Shown here piece after piece: positions 50,101 through 64,000 of a stretch of DNA of 64,000 nucleotides. The notes under the pieces are model-generated. The model saw only the letters and a program-made list of their open reading frames with translations. It was not told where the DNA came from and did no database searches. The position numbers were made by a program, and so were the translations under genes. Source of the stretch: Acridotheres tristis (taxonomy: Eukaryota; Chordata; Aves; Passeriformes; Sturnidae). How positions within the stretch are numbered: the first letter of the stretch is position 1; each line of letters begins with the position of its first letter. Where the stretch lies: assembly GCA_037013685.1 (NCBI GenBank), contig CM072894.1, forward strand, positions 7,132,841-7,196,840, in the 5' to 3' direction.

Positions 50101-53100
50101 TAGGGCAGAGCCAAGCAGAGAACCAAAACTGTTTCAAACCAGCTCAAAAGCCAAGAACCAAAAACTGCTTCAAAAAAGTTCTGTGCAAGCTTCATGCAAG
50201 TGCCCAACTGAGGACATTCAAAGGTCTGCAAATTCCAAGAAACACAATTCTGGCCAGATTTAGAGAGCTGAGAAACATGAAATAAATCATCTGACTTGAA
50301 AATCCCATCTCCTTCAAGCAGCAGACATGCCTGAGATTTCCCCTTTCCATCAGATGGCCAAGCATTCTCCCACCAGGCCATCCCTCGGCAGCTGGCTGCC
50401 TCCTTTACATAGCCCCACTTCATCCCAGTCCCCAAGCAAAAGTCTGACTCACTTCACAGCACTGTCCCAAAAGCTATTTTTATTTCCCAGCTTTGTAATT
50501 CTCTCTCAGATGTTAATCTATTTGCTCCTCCCTCCTCCTCCCACATAAGAACTTAAAAGTCTTTTTTCCCAGCCAGGCGAATAAAATAATAAAACAAGCA
50601 AAGAGATTGTGAGCTAAAGCATTTTGGAACCAAAGAATTTATAATGTATCAAAAATTAACTCCTGTGTATTTCTGTAGCAATGCAGTGTTAAAAAATGGG
50701 TTTTTCTGGTCTCTGAACAAAGTTCCCCAGAAAATACAGAGGGAGGTTGGAAATTCAGTATCATGCTAAGGAATACCTCACTTTCCCCTGAACAATGTGG
50801 TTACTACAGCTGTGCAGTCATCCACCAGGAATCCCTCTTACTGGAACATAAAAGCTGCTATTTTATTCAAAAATTCCCTGCTGGATTTTTAAATTCTAGT
50901 GAGACATGTAGGAGTGCAGGACAGATTTGGGGAGTGCTCAAATTTACTTAGTAACAGGGGGGTTGTAAGAAAATAATTCTTATTGAAACTTTTTTTGCTA
51001 GCTATAACTATTCTCAGGTTTTGGCTATAGAAAGTAAAATTACATCTGCAAACAAATCCCTGACAAGCAGGATGAGTCACATTTCAGTCTGTTTTCACTT
51101 AATTAGAACTTTTTTTTTAAATATGCAAGGTCTAGGAAGAACAACACAGACAGCCTTGCAACTGGAAAATTATTAAAAGGTGAAATTGAAGAGGTTCTGA
51201 CTCAATGGCTAAGGTATTCCTGACTCCAAGAAGGCTCTGAGAAAATAATGGTAACCTTTGTAGTTTGCAGAAATAATAAGTCTTATGAAAGGATGCCCAA
51301 AATATTTCTCAAAAGTAACATATTTTCCAAACTATACTTACAGAAAAGATGCCTTTTCACATATGTAGCTATGCATAATAAAAGGAAACAGCTGTGTGCC
51401 ATCTACCAGGAGACTCTAAATGATCAAATATTGGCATTTCAGAGCAGACAGTAGTAGGTTGATCCTCTGACTGCAGTGATGCAGTCAACAAGCAGCAGTG
51501 GATCTTAAATGATGTCATTTCAGACCTAGCTTGGGGTCAGTGCTAACCTGCCTACTGATATCCTCAGGGATCACAGCTGGATTTTCACTTCAGGGAAAGC
51601 ACAAACTGCCTATTCCACTTACTGCTAGATGGGTTGCCAAAATTTTGACTGTACTGTTAGTGAGATGTGAAATACTACAAGACTAAGGAGGACCAAGCAA
51701 TTAAATACATCATGATAGACTCATCTTTCTTGCTCCTTGTGAAGTGTTTTAAAAATTGACTTTCAGCAGTGCAGACATTAGGATTTACTTCATTAAAGTG
51801 GGGGACAGAGAGGGTCTGTGGTACAACTTTATGACTGTTGTCACAGACCTAGGAATGGCCATACCAGCTTCATTAAATAGGAGTATCCCACATCACACTG
51901 GGACACCAAGAAGGGTGGAGCTCAAATGCTGAAAAACATTTTTTGTAATTCCAGCAACTTTTTCTCAGGAGCTAGCCATGAACATTTGGTCCAAGTCATT
52001 AAACTTTGTAATAAATAGGAACAAAAGAAATTAAGATAAAATTCCAGATCTTTGTTAGTTCACTTACAGTTATAGTACAAGTTATAGTGCAAGCATCTCA
52101 ATCCAATGACAGCACAAGGAAAACAGAGACTTATTCAGTATCAGTACATCAGGATTTCATTTTGGGTTGTCCTGTAAGCTCACTACCCTTTCACAAGTCA
52201 CCAATTTTATGTCTTAGTTTGCATAGTATTAAGAAAATAATGATGGTTTTAAAAGTCGATCGATTGAGGAGTTAGTTTTTAATATTTGAAAATCGTTTAT
52301 GTGGAGTAGAATTCCACAATAAGAATGAGAATCGAGTGTTGATGTCTGTCTGAAATAAAATGCTCTGGGGACTCCTTGTTCCCTGCTAACTCTGAATTTC
52401 TGAGCCACACCTTTCATGCTAACACCCTGAAGACAAAAGAGTTTTCCACTTAATTACTACTCTTCTTCATGGATTCAGTTGCTTCCAAGCCACAATCTGA
52501 ATTGAACAATCTCACCCTGCTTCTTTTAACCTACAGAAAGCTGTTTTGCCATAGTAGTTATTATTTCAAGCTCAGCCAGAAACTACTTTAAAAAAACCAT
52601 ATAGTTTCAGCACAGGCTGCAACTATACATCTGAGAGAAAATGTCCTCCACTGCTGTAAATTTCTAGTAAGACAAAATTTGAAATTACTTCTACTCAAGA
52701 AAAGTATAAATTTGAATTTCCAGATTTTCTACAAAGTAAGCAAACAAACCTCTTTCATTTTACAAAAAAGCAATGACACTAACTAAATCTCTGTATATGT
52801 TTCTGGAATTGCTGAAGTTACCTGAGCCACTGATGGCCTACCAGGGACTCTCAGGCTGCCAAGAAGTCTAGAGACCTCAAACAGCAGCAGCATAAATTTT
52901 TGGTGGTTTTATGATAGAATCGTTCAAAGACATCCTGATCCTTACAGAGAGAGTGAGGAAATACCAAAAAAAAGTATATTTTAACTACATCTAAATTGAG
53001 GACACCAGCCATTGCTAATGTTGTTAACAAACATTTAAAATCCAGGGTTTGTAAGGGTTTGAAACTAGCAGTAGGTGTGTGGGGCTGCCACCAAACAGCA

Positions 53101-54654
53101 ACTAAACAAATGAAAACAGACTGCAAAGAGCTGGGAAGGTCAGAGCATGAAAGAACTCAGAGAGCTGACTGCAAACCATCCTATGATGTTACCCAAGGCT
53201 ATTAACTGTGTTTGAAGACATGCACAAAGCACCCAAGAAAAACATGGAAATGATGAATTTAACCACTGAGCTTTCTACATGAAAAGGTTATTTGGAAGGG
53301 TACGGGGTTTTAGTGGGTTTTGCTGGTCTCAAGTATAAATAACCAACCTAACACCAGTTGAATGACATTTCCCCCCTACTGCTTAAATATCTCCCAATAT
53401 CCAAGGCACTACTGTCATACATGTGCTTTGCAAAAGGAAGAAAAGGAAGGTTAGATAGTCAGACACTGGTAAGCAAAAAAATTTTTAAAGGTAACTGTGT
53501 AAAACCAGATTTGCAAAGCAATAGTCCTATTTAGGCATTAGACCTTACTCTTTTATTGTCCCTCTGACTTCTGCAAAATACGAATGGAGAAGATGAAACT
53601 AGTTTTCCCCTCATTTAACTTTCAAATAATTTTACAAGTGTGCCTTTTAACCCATTAAAAAAAAAAAAAAACGGGATTTTGAAAATTCCACTATATACTC
53701 ATAGTCTAATAATAAACATTCTCCATTTCAACCAGTCCTGAAGTAATATCAAATGAGGGTTGGAAGCTGAGAGGAAAAAGAAAAGGCAGATAGAAACTAC
53801 CTTGTGCTAAGGGCAGAATCTGAGACAAGTCATATGGAAAGTCACATTAATCCACAAACATCTCAATATTCCTTTTTTAACAAACAGTAGCTCTGCATAA
53901 GAACTGGGGAATGGTAACCAGAACAGCCACTTTATATGCCCAGGTTTTCCATTCAATCAAGATATTTCCTCTGGTGTACAATCAGACATTGTTGAATAGC
54001 TGTAAATCATGTAAAGATGCTGTTTTGTTTTCATTTCAGAAAAAACAGACCAAGCTAGTTCATTTGGGTCATAAAGATGCTTTTTCCTTCTCAGTAAACA
54101 TTTTTTTCTAATTGGAACCCTACTTAAGAAAGATGTGAAAAGATTAACTTCACAATTCAGATTTAAGTGCTCTATTTTTGAGGTACTGCAGTTTCTTGGG
54201 AAGTCTGATTGCCCTGAGTTCTTAAGATTAAGCTCAAAGGCTAGTGGACATCTTCATTTCAGTGTACAAAAAAGCCATTATGGAGTTTCATGTGTTTTTA
54301 CAATTACATGGATTAGCAGTTTTCAGTCCCCAAAATAGCTGCATCTGTCATCATTTATGTTCCTACCAAAGTAGTCTGGTATTCCAGAGTGGTTAAGTTT
54401 CTCCACAGCTATGTTCAAGTGAAGTAAATGAAGAAGAAAAAGATGAAGAAAGAACAACTTTATTTTGAATATGTGCAGCCCCAAATGTTCTAAAATATCC
54501 TTTTGTCTTTAAATAACGGTTCACTTATCTTACCTTTTTAATGTTTTCAAGAAACAGTGCAGATTGTACTTTTTGAAATCTGCTGGTTTAGAAATGTAAA
54601 TTTTTAAGATTTATAAATATGGTTTACACCTTAATATAGGAAAAAACAGGGCAT
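44120..54654. other. Intergenic sequence, no gene recognised
   Basis: Mostly AT-rich unique sequence. Visible are a poly-A run of 18 at 48217-48234, a poly-A run of 15 at 53657-53671 and a GC-richer patch at about 49690-50060 with a 125-codon plus-strand frame. That frame and the 126-codon minus-strand frame at 46985-47365 resemble no protein I know, and I see no clear splice or start context. Confidence 0.55.
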
Positions 54655-54924
54655 TTAGTTATAGGACAATGGGAGATAGACTCAAACTGAAAGAGGGCAG
54701 GTTTAGCTGAGATATTAGGAAGAAATTCTTCACTATGAGGGTGCTGAGGCACAGGTTGCCCACGAAAGCTGTGGCTGCCCCATTCCTGGAAGTGTTCAAG
54801 GCCAGGCTGGATGGAGCTTGGAGCAACCTGGGATAATGGAAGGTGTCCCTGCCCATGGCAGAGGAGTTGGAACAAGATGACATTTAAGGTCCTTTCCAAC
54901 CCAAACCATTCTATGTTTCTATGA
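54655..54924 (+). mobile_element. CR1 LINE 3' fragment, relatively well preserved
   Basis: A nearly continuous match to the CR1 3' region: GGACAATGGGAGATAGACTC, GATATTAGGAAGAAATTCTT, GAAGCTGTGGCTGCCCCATT, GGTGTCCCTGCCCATGGCAG and AAGGTCCTTTCCAACCCAAA, ending CCATTCTATGTTTCTATG. It is the least diverged CR1 copy in the window. Only the last 270 bases are retained. Minus-strand frames over it are antisense by-products. Confidence 0.93.
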
Positions 54925-57900
54925 AAAACTAAATTTGAATAGGGTTTTTTTGCATGCCTCTTGACTTTAAAAGTACCTGCAAATTTTAAACTAGGTGGGG
55001 CAGTCATATTTCATAGCCTAATTGAATAAATACCTTTGCTGAGCAAACATGGGCAAGAGCTCAACCTCATACACAACTTTAAAAAGCAAGCTGTTATAAA
55101 CTCTAAATTATGTGTCCAAAATCGCAACACTTAAAAAATTCATTCAAGAGTTTGAAACCTGAACCCAAAGGGAAATACTGCACTATGGTCAGAATGAAAA
55201 TTTGGAAAAAATTTCTAGGCACAGCCCCTTTCTCTAGAGGAGCTGGAGAGCCTGGTCCTGCTGCAAGAAGGAGGAAAAGCAGAGCCACCACCTCCCTGTC
55301 AGCTGCCACAAACTGGACACACTCTGCTGACTATTTCTCCTATGCTGCTTCTGGAGAAGACTTTTCTGGGTGCTTACAACAATTTCTCCAAAATAAGGAA
55401 GCATCTCTCCACCTTCAAGGCATCTGTCATCAAATTCCCTAAAATTGCACCTCTCCCTCCCATCTTTGTTTTTTGGATGACTACTTTTATCATCACAGAT
55501 CAACCATAAATAACTCACTTGACAGACCATTGTAGCGTTAACATTTCCCATTTTAAATTCTCCATTTGAGCAAGACGTTTGTGTTACGATATTAGCTCGT
55601 TCTTCTCTTGGCTGTTAATAGCACTGTACTCCATGTAATAAAAAGTTAATTGACATCTCAAGGCAGACATGAAACCATTCAGGAGTTTAACTAAAAGTCA
55701 TCTTACAAAGTGACATTTTGGTCTGGTTAATGATATAAAAATTTTCAGCTCTATCTCATTAAAAAACAAATCTCTGCAGAGTAATTTGAAGAGATACAGA
55801 AAATATATATTATTTAATTTCATTTCTGTCTCTAAAACACCTACAGAACTTCACAGCAGCTGTTGTGCCTAATTACCAATGCTAATAAAATAAAATTACT
55901 CTACAATTTTTTGTTTCAAGTTCTCTTTTGAAAATAACCTCCTCTATCCAGGCATTAATGAATTCATACTGTTTTCCCAGCTAGCATAGGGAGCTTAGTG
56001 TAGAAATTATGGATACCTTCATGTAGAGTAGAAAAACTCTTGCTTTTTCCCAAAGCCATTGTTAATATATTTGAAGATTGCATTTTACCCTTTTTGAACA
56101 CGGCTTTGTTCTCCAAGATGAAATCTCATTAGCATCATTTAAATAAGTGCAGTTACCAATCTGCAAGATCAGCACGAGTGAGAAAGTGAGGTCTGCTAGG
56201 GCCAAGTGTTTCACATTAAACATTGCTGGCATAAAATAGAATGTCTCCAATGTTCACTTCCTTTAAGAAAGGGGCAGGATGTGACTCAACAGAAAGCATA
56301 AGTCATTTAACAGTGCATCAAAGCATTTTGTGTTTCTAGTTGGAGTTTAAAAAGCATTTGAGGAGCAGACTAAGAACAGATCTTAATTAAGGTATTAATG
56401 GTACCTCCCTGACATTAAAATGTTTAAATGTGGTACATTTAAAGTGTTCTCCATTGTTTAAAAATATATAGGCTGTGAATCTCCAGTGCTCATGGACCTG
56501 CTTCCATTTTAGGGTGCTAAGAATGAACTTCCATTCACCAAACACTGAATTCTGAATTATGCACAAACCTGTTTCAAGCCCTGCCTTTTGACAGTAATAT
56601 GCCAAAAAACATTTGAGCAGTGCTATCCTGAAAACCACTGCACTTGCTAAATATAGATCACTCTAACCTTAACACATCAGGAACACATCTAAAACTGCAA
56701 CTTAAAAGTCAGCTGTGCAGCACTATAGGACATGATAGTAAAATTATAGGGCAAATATGACACATCATGTCTATAGCTCCTCAGTGGTTCCTCAGAAGTC
56801 TTACATATGAACAACCCTGTCTGCTTCAAACAGGAAATGACCCATCATTCTGTGATAATTTTCAGAGTATCCTGAGTAACCTAAGTATCCTGCTCACAAT
56901 GCAACCTTTTCACTGTGGCATCTGATTTATTTATTTATTTTTCTGTCTAGAATATTGTAATTTTATCATTGCTTCAGATAATGACTGCCTTTCAGATGCA
57001 GCTGGCTAGCAGTCACATCATCCCAGACAGGGCCAGTCAGTTGCTGGTCTGATGATTCACCACCAGCCATGGTTTTCCACTGCAAAAAATAAACACTGTA
57101 GCCAGTCAAGAGGGAAGAGGCACTTACGATTGTGTTAAGAGTAGCAGAAGTGTCAAATTGCAAATTTTATTCAATCTTTTCACATAAACATGAGGCCTGT
57201 ATGCTGTCAAATTGCAAAGGAGACACTAGCAATCTGAATGAATTTTTAAGGTCATGAATTTTTAAAGCTACTCTCTTAAATGAATTTGATCTATTTTGTA
57301 AAAGCCACCCACTTTGTACACACCAACATGACCTTTCATCTCTCATAACCCTGTCCAAGATTACTTTACTTTGATTTTCTAGAGTTCCAAATATGATTTA
57401 TTCTAAATGTGTTAAAATAAACATCAGCTTATTTAGGTGCCTAAATAAAGTAATTCTGAGGGGGGATCCAGAGGCTTCATAAACAGACATAATTCTTGTG
57501 ACTCAAACAATGTATTTGACTCTAACAATGACCAAAAGTTAAGTTGTGGGATGACTACATAGGCGACCTATGGTTTCAAAACTATTTTCTAGTGAACAAG
57601 TGTTATTAGTACATAAACTGTCATAACTATCCATCAGAAGATGCCCTGGAGGTTGAAACATGCTTTAAAGTTGTCTCTCTGAATTAGGGTAAGTAAATTA
57701 ACAGCTTGATCTATACCTGTTCAAACCGACTCTGTTCTCATAAAAGATAAATTTTATTTTTTAGTGTTATGAACATGACATATCTCACAAGTATTATGTC
57801 TGGTTAAATTAAAGGGGGGAAAAAAAATCTGAGGCCTTACTGTCCTGACAGAATCTCCTCACTTCCCAATCATTTTGCCTAATATGCTGCCATTAGAATT

Positions 57901-60900
57901 TTCCATTCATGAAATTCATGAACATATACACTCTACACCCATCTATTTATAAATACTATAGAATCCATACAAACAGAATGAAGTACGAGTGCAGCATCTA
58001 ACAAGGAAACACTTACAACCTCTTGATCCCTTGAGTGTGCCTGTGGCTATAACAGCTTTAGCAGTCACAAAAATTCTACCTCTGTACCAAAGACCATCAC
58101 TGTGGTACCAATCATTTACAGAACTGCTCACCTGGTGATTTCCATGACAATAATTGTTCAGACAAAAGTCCTGGGGATATGAGGAATCACCCAAATGAGG
58201 GAGGGAGAAGATCCATTGAGCCATACTGGTGCCATCATCTACCAAAACACCACAGAACACAACTCCCCGAATATTCATTGCCTGTGTCATGCCCTCCCGT
58301 ATTTCCACATTAAGTTTTAAATGCATTAATTTTCTGCCAAGGCCCTGATCCACAGCCTGCTATGTCTCACAAAACCTGGAGATTAAACTGTGTGTTCTTC
58401 CCACTCATTTTACTAAACACTCAGAATAGAAACCATTCACTCAATAGCTCACCAAACCTTCTACTGCATTACAAGACTGACAGCTTCTCTGGGTTTGTTG
58501 TTGAAATGTCACAATGTTTTGTTTATCAGCAATATGATAAAATACAAAAAAGAGCATAGACTCACATTCTCATATTCCAAATAAATTTTAGCGTAATTTA
58601 AGACTCCTTGGCTCTTAGAAAAGAAGTTTGCCAATCCAAATCCCAGGAAAATTCCTTTCATACACTTTCCTCCAGGAGTAGCTAAAGGTGTACAAACATA
58701 GGAGTGGCAAATTCCAGAGGAACTTCAAATAGACTCTTCTATTTAATCATATTTATCATAAGATGGTACTAATCCTTCCTTGGGGCCATGTATTTTAAAG
58801 CTATATTTGGATACTGAGAAATTTTTGCTTGCAGGGAATGCAACTATCATTGGCCTGATTTTTAATTTAAAGTGATTTTGGAACTTGCCTGCTTCCATAC
58901 CCACTCGGATGGATTCTGACATAAGCCTGAAACAACTTCTTATTTCCCAGTAGAAAAAAGAAATTGCTTAAGCTTTCAGGCATCTCTTGAGTGACAACTC
59001 TCAGCATAATCCAAGGGTAAAATTCTATCCCTGTGAAAGTCCTACTTGCATCTGATATGCCCAGATTTTTAACTAAGGGTTTTTAAACTAATTTTTCTGA
59101 CACTGGCAAGAGTTTATAAATAATTGTATTCTGCAAGAGTCTAGCAACAATTAGCATAAATCTGGGACTAAGGTACAAAAATACATACTGAATAACTCTT
59201 TTATTATCAAGGAAATGTTAAATTACCATCATCTATTTCTTATTTTCATTCTGTTGTAAAATTGATTATCAACATGCAGCTGTGCCAGAAGCACATATGC
59301 CAAAGAAATCTGTTTGCAAATTTGACTGCCAAAGAACAATTGCTTTCTTAAACCTTGGGGAAATGGGAAAACAAAATCTATTGAAAACTAGAGATAAGGA
59401 ACTTCATTTTCCCTCACTTATATTCAGCTACAAAGACTGTAGAAGCAGCAGCATGGCAATGGTTCTATAATTGTTATTTTTCTGTAACAGTAGAAACATA
59501 CCTTCAAACAGTAATCTTAAATATCTTTTTGGCACCAAATAAAGATATTTGTTCCTTATTTTGGAGTCAGAAAATGCCTGCATATACCATATACATAACA
59601 CTAATTGTCAGGGTAAATTGGCTTAAATTTCTGGTGTGCAGACAGCAAAAATGAAAAGGCAATGCAACTGTTGGCCCAGGAGGTTCATCGTGTCAGACTA
59701 ACACTGCCTTGTGCCACTGTCTGCAAATGTCTTTCAAATAAGGAGCCTCTGTTGAACTACATCTCTTTCTCTTTCCACTAAAACAAACATTTTCCTTCCT
59801 GGGAGGCTGTTGTATAGTTTTTTCTTATTGTCCCTTGTTCAAAGGAGCCAGTTTAGAATAAGCAAAGACAAGATCCAGGGCTGGAAAAGATGGTCAGTCA
59901 CATCCTGCTAAAGACACACATCTTGGTTTGTGCATGAGAAGCAACATACATTTCCTGTAGGTAAAACCACAGCGACTGCTTCTTTGAAGCAGGTCTTCAA
60001 AAGTCAGTCTGATGCAAAACCTAAATCCTGGATGGAGAGAGAAGTTTCCCTCCTTCCAGTATCCTCAGGCTGACAGATGCCAGGCCTTCTCTGCTTTCCC
60101 TCACAGAGATTGCCAGCTCCTATATAACAGTACTTCATTTTGCACTTCTATACTTCTAGACATTGTTACAAAAGAAATTTCTGCCAGTTTCCTCTTCGGT
60201 ATTGAACTTGATAGAGAGTAAAAAATATCTCTAAAGCCAAACTCCTGCTCAAAGATGAGGAAAAGAAGAGAAAATATTTCAGCATTTCGGAAAATTTGGT
60301 GGTGGTCAAGCATCCATGCCATGGAACACACAACAATGAGAAGGTGCTGTGTTATCACAAGAAGATTATTTAGATACAGGATTGAGGACATTTTAACTGT
60401 GCATACTGCATGTACTTGTGCACAGGAGAGAGTGCAGTGGGTGGGTGCTTTATGTAGGCAAGAGTTACCCGTCTGTAACTGTGGGAGGGAGTTGGCAGAT
60501 GGAGCTCTGGAGTTCCCTGCTGGAATCTGGCCAGAACACTGCTGCAACCAACTCCTCTTCTGAAATGCAGATGGAGAACTTGCATGTCACACACTAAAGC
60601 TGTTAGAGAGCACTGAGCAACCAGAGACTGATTGCCTCTGCTCTGTTCTTTGCAGACCTATTTGTACCTGATGGAGGTCTGTGTAAAACTCCTACCTCTC
60701 TAAGACAAGGGCTTCATAAACTGCTTCAGTACAAGTATGAAAACAGCAAGGACACAATGAAGCTTCAATTTCATTTTTTTGATTGGAATAACCTAAAAAA
60801 CTTTTCACAAACATATGGCAATTCTCATTATTACTTTCAAATAACAAAAATCTCACCAAGTTTCTTTAAAACTCTAGAGAATCATAATTCTAAAAGGCCT

Positions 60901-63900
60901 GCACTTCCAATTTTAGAAACTAATTTTAAATAAAAACCAAAATCGAATGTGCAATATTTTTTTCCTAATTAGATGTCCTCCACCGAGTGGTTTAGTAGTA
61001 TACAAATAAAGAGAAATAGCTAGTACATAAAGCAAGAAATATTTCACGAAAATAAAGCACTTTCAAGTTCACTCAGGCTTTGCTCATGTGCATCCCTAAG
61101 CAGGGAGCACAGACACAGCAGACATGGTTTCCTTCTGCTATCCTGCCTTTTCATGAGCATGTTACTCAAGTGAAGGGATGTTCAGCCTGGATTCCAGACT
61201 TGCAGAGAGAACTTCTTTGCAAATTTCCATTGTAGCCAAGGCATAGCATAACTGCTGCCACCTCTACTGCTCAGACACATCTTGTGTTTCACACAGAAAC
61301 TATTTGGAAAAGATGAGAGAGTTTTCAGTAGGAGCAGGGAACTTTTTTTCCTTCGTTGGAGACTAAACACAGACCTTCTTGGAACTCAGCTCTGACTGGA
61401 TGAAAGTACTAGCTGCAATCATAAAGCCGAGCTATTCTTTCAGCTCACATGGAAAACTTGTACAGAGTAAATGGTTATTTCATGAGCTTCTCAGATTGGA
61501 GCAAGAGGCATGTCATGAGTGGGTGCTAGCCTGGAAAAAGCTTTCTCCTTTAGCTGCTAAGCAGAGGTTATGCAATAAGATATGCTCCCCCAGAAATGGA
61601 TGTTTCCCTGCTCATAGAACCTGAAACCTCTGGCTTGCTCTAAGGTACTGCATTTTTCTGCCTTCTGCTTTTCAGCCAGAGAAGACAATCTATCCAATCA
61701 CACAGGAAAGCAGCAAAGACATCCCCCTCAGAGCAGATTATGCAGCCATGCAGTTAACCTCTCTCCATCCAAGCCCTGTCTGTGCTATGCTGTCTGGAGC
61801 ACTTGCATTGTGGCTGCTCCCCCTTCCTCACGCTGGCCCTGCCTGCCTCAGCCACCTGGTCTTTATTGGAACACCAGCCATTCTTTCTCTCAGCACACTA
61901 ACACTGCAGCTCATGATTCTTTAAGGAAAAAGGAATAGAAAACGCTGTACATTAAAGGCCAAAATACACTGGAAAAGATAAATAAGCCATAGCTAACTGA
62001 CCACAAAGACAAACAATTTGGCTTGGGAAAACTGCTGAGGCAGTGGCCTCAGCTGCCTGGAGCAACTGGAATATTCAGCAATCATCTCCTCAGCTGGCAC
62101 AATTCACAAAATATTAAGGAAACACAAACCAACAGTTCGCTTTTCTTTAAGAGCTACAAGGGAATATTGCAGTGGACTTCAATTCAGGAGCAGCTCAGAC
62201 AACACGAACCTAAGAATAACAATTTTATCAGCTACTTCCAGGCAAGAAATATCTTTTACTTATATTAAAAATGCAATTGAGAAACCAGAATTTTAGAGCA
62301 AAGTCCTTTCAGTGTTGTTACAAGAAGTGACATCCCTGGGCACAGATAGAAGTTTGCAGCTCGATCTGGCCACAAACTGCTTGCAGATGCTGTTTTACAC
62401 ACCTACCTGTAATGTCCATATTGTGTATGCACTTGTATATAAACAGCAAGGCATTTCCAATGTACATAAAAGCTCTCTCTAAAGAAAGTGCCCTTAGGAC
62501 AGTGTTTGTTAACAGTTTAAGTCAAAATATTTTTTGGATTGCAAACCCCGTTAATATTCATTAAAAATATATCTAAAGCATGAAATATACGTTTATTTCA
62601 GTTCTGTGCAGCTATGTAAATTTATATAATATTTAGTAAAACCCCACAAATATTTAGGACATTTAATCTGCAGTATGCTGCTTAGATGAATAATTTATCC
62701 TCGCATCTTGGAATACCCACATCCCTGACTTTATAGTATCTTAAATTTATGTCCTTCATGGCTTGTCTCCTGCTAGATCACATCACTGTATGTATTTTGT
62801 CAACTGCTACACATCTATAGTTACTGAAGAGTTAATTCTGATGGCATAGAAAATATTTTATAAATCAGAAAGCCTTTATAGTTTGTTGTTCATGTTGCAG
62901 GGACTCTTCAAATTGCTTCCAGACAGTGCTATTTTTATAATGCCATCACAGAAGCAAATCCTATCCTACCCATTCATGACTTGAGTGCAGCTTTAGATGA
63001 AAACTGCATGTATCATAAATCAATCTTTGCCCAAACTGCTGAACAAAAACTCAAATAGAAGTTCAGATAAAGCATTAAGGAGGTGACAGGAATTCTCAAA
63101 GTCCTCTCCAGTTCCCACTTTTAAGCTCCACTCTTGCTGTTTGTGGGAGCTGTTCGTCTTAACTTCTGTAGCTTTTTATTTTTCACTTATTTTCCCAGCA
63201 AGTTAATCAGAACGTGAGCAGCAGTTGCATAAACAAAACCAACCCTGACTGCTATCAGGTGCTCAGGAGCCAAAGGGAAGAGTAGCAGGAGAGGACCAGG
63301 CAGGCAGACACTGCAAATGTTTTTGCTGTTCCTGTCATGGTTCCTGCATTATTGTTTTACTTGGTCTGAGTTGACTGAATTTTTCTAAAGCAATATTCCA
63401 GACCTGCATGGGGCCTTGAAGTTTCCCCTCAGTCAGTAACACACAACACTTCTGCACAGGAATAACCTGGAATTACTGCCAAGACCCAGCAGAACGAGAG
63501 CCATAGCTACAGTATTAATTTCTCCCATATAGTTTCCACTGCATAATTCATAGACAGGTCTTTGTCTTTCATAGCAAAGCAATGCTCCATCAGCTTTTTA
63601 CAGACTGAAGGAAAGGTGTCCTTTTACTCATCTCTAGAGTAGCTGTGGAAACATGAGCCAGGGCAAAGTGCCAGGCATCAGAAAACCCTGAGACCACTGC
63701 CCATATGGGTTTTCAATGCATTACATCAAAGACACTTAATTCCCAGTTTAAGTCTGAGAGTTAGATTACTAATACATAGTATATAAGAAGGGAACCAGAG
63801 TAATTTACAAGTGCCTTTTAAAAAATTTTTTTCCTGATAACTGTAAGGTTAGTTGTCAGCAAATGTCACCCAGGAAGCAATAGGCACCCCAAGGTGACAG

Positions 63901-64000
63901 CAGTTCCCATACCACTGCCAAGAGGGGCAGTGGGGGAAGCAGTGCTTCTTGGGTTTTTGGCATCCTGTTCACAGCTGCATTCCCCTCTCTGCCTTTCTAA
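54925..64000. other. Intergenic sequence, no gene recognised
   Basis: AT-rich sequence with a short TTTA repeat near 56926-56942 and no clear interspersed element. The longest frames (136 codons at 57943-58353 minus; 148 codons at 60101-60547 minus, overlapped by a 102-codon plus frame) match no family I know. In mammals the next gene on this side of COL5A2 is WDR75, far away; no part of it was recognised here. Confidence 0.5.

Noticed and set aside
54624..55007. 127-codon minus-strand frame
   Set aside because: It is the antisense of a CR1 3' fragment and not a gene.
57943..58353. 136-codon minus-strand frame in the intergenic part
   Set aside because: No recognised family, no promoter or splice evidence; one of several chance frames of this size.
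60101..60563. 148-codon minus and 102-codon plus overlapping frames
   Set aside because: Overlap on opposite strands with no similarity to known proteins suggests chance openness.
1..64000. CRISPR arrays, operons, prophage or bacterial-type systems
   Set aside because: The window is vertebrate nuclear sequence; the only long tandem array is the heptamer minisatellite, which has no spacers.

Overview
The window looks like vertebrate nuclear DNA, most likely from a bird. It is AT-rich and mostly non-coding. The recognisable interspersed repeats are all CR1 LINE pieces, several ending in the CATTCTATG-type tail typical of birds and other sauropsids. Species cannot be told from this sequence.

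One protein-coding exon is recognised: exon 1 of COL5A2 (collagen alpha-2(V) chain) on the minus strand, coding part 37269-37371. It encodes the signal peptide and the first acidic residues of the mature N-propeptide. Around it lie a TATA-like element (37561-37568), a PBX/HOX-type site (37653-37662), a 5' UTR with three short upstream ORFs, and a hairpin covering the start codon (37369-37389) that closely resembles the 5' stem-loop of type I and III collagen mRNAs. A GC- and CpG-rich segment (about 36530-37130) with a 60-bp polypurine run lies inside intron 1, just downstream of exon 1 rather than over the promoter.

Layout: 1-37268 is intron 1 of COL5A2, running off the left edge; no exon 2 (von Willebrand C domain) was recognised. 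The intron holds a 1.1-kb heptamer minisatellite (1047-2152), an AAT microsatellite, a G-rich tract at 21426-21472, GC-rich pockets near 6.3 and 14.2 kb, and three CR1 fragments. One of these (33185-33664) still carries a decayed reverse-transcriptase segment. From about 37.7 kb to 64 kb is upstream intergenic sequence with three more CR1 pieces and no recognisable gene.

Most open reading frames over 60 codons here are chance frames, minisatellite read-through or CR1 remnants. The points most worth following up are the collagen-type hairpin in COL5A2, the heptamer array as an intronic RNA or G-quadruplex element, and the CpG-rich segment displaced into intron 1.
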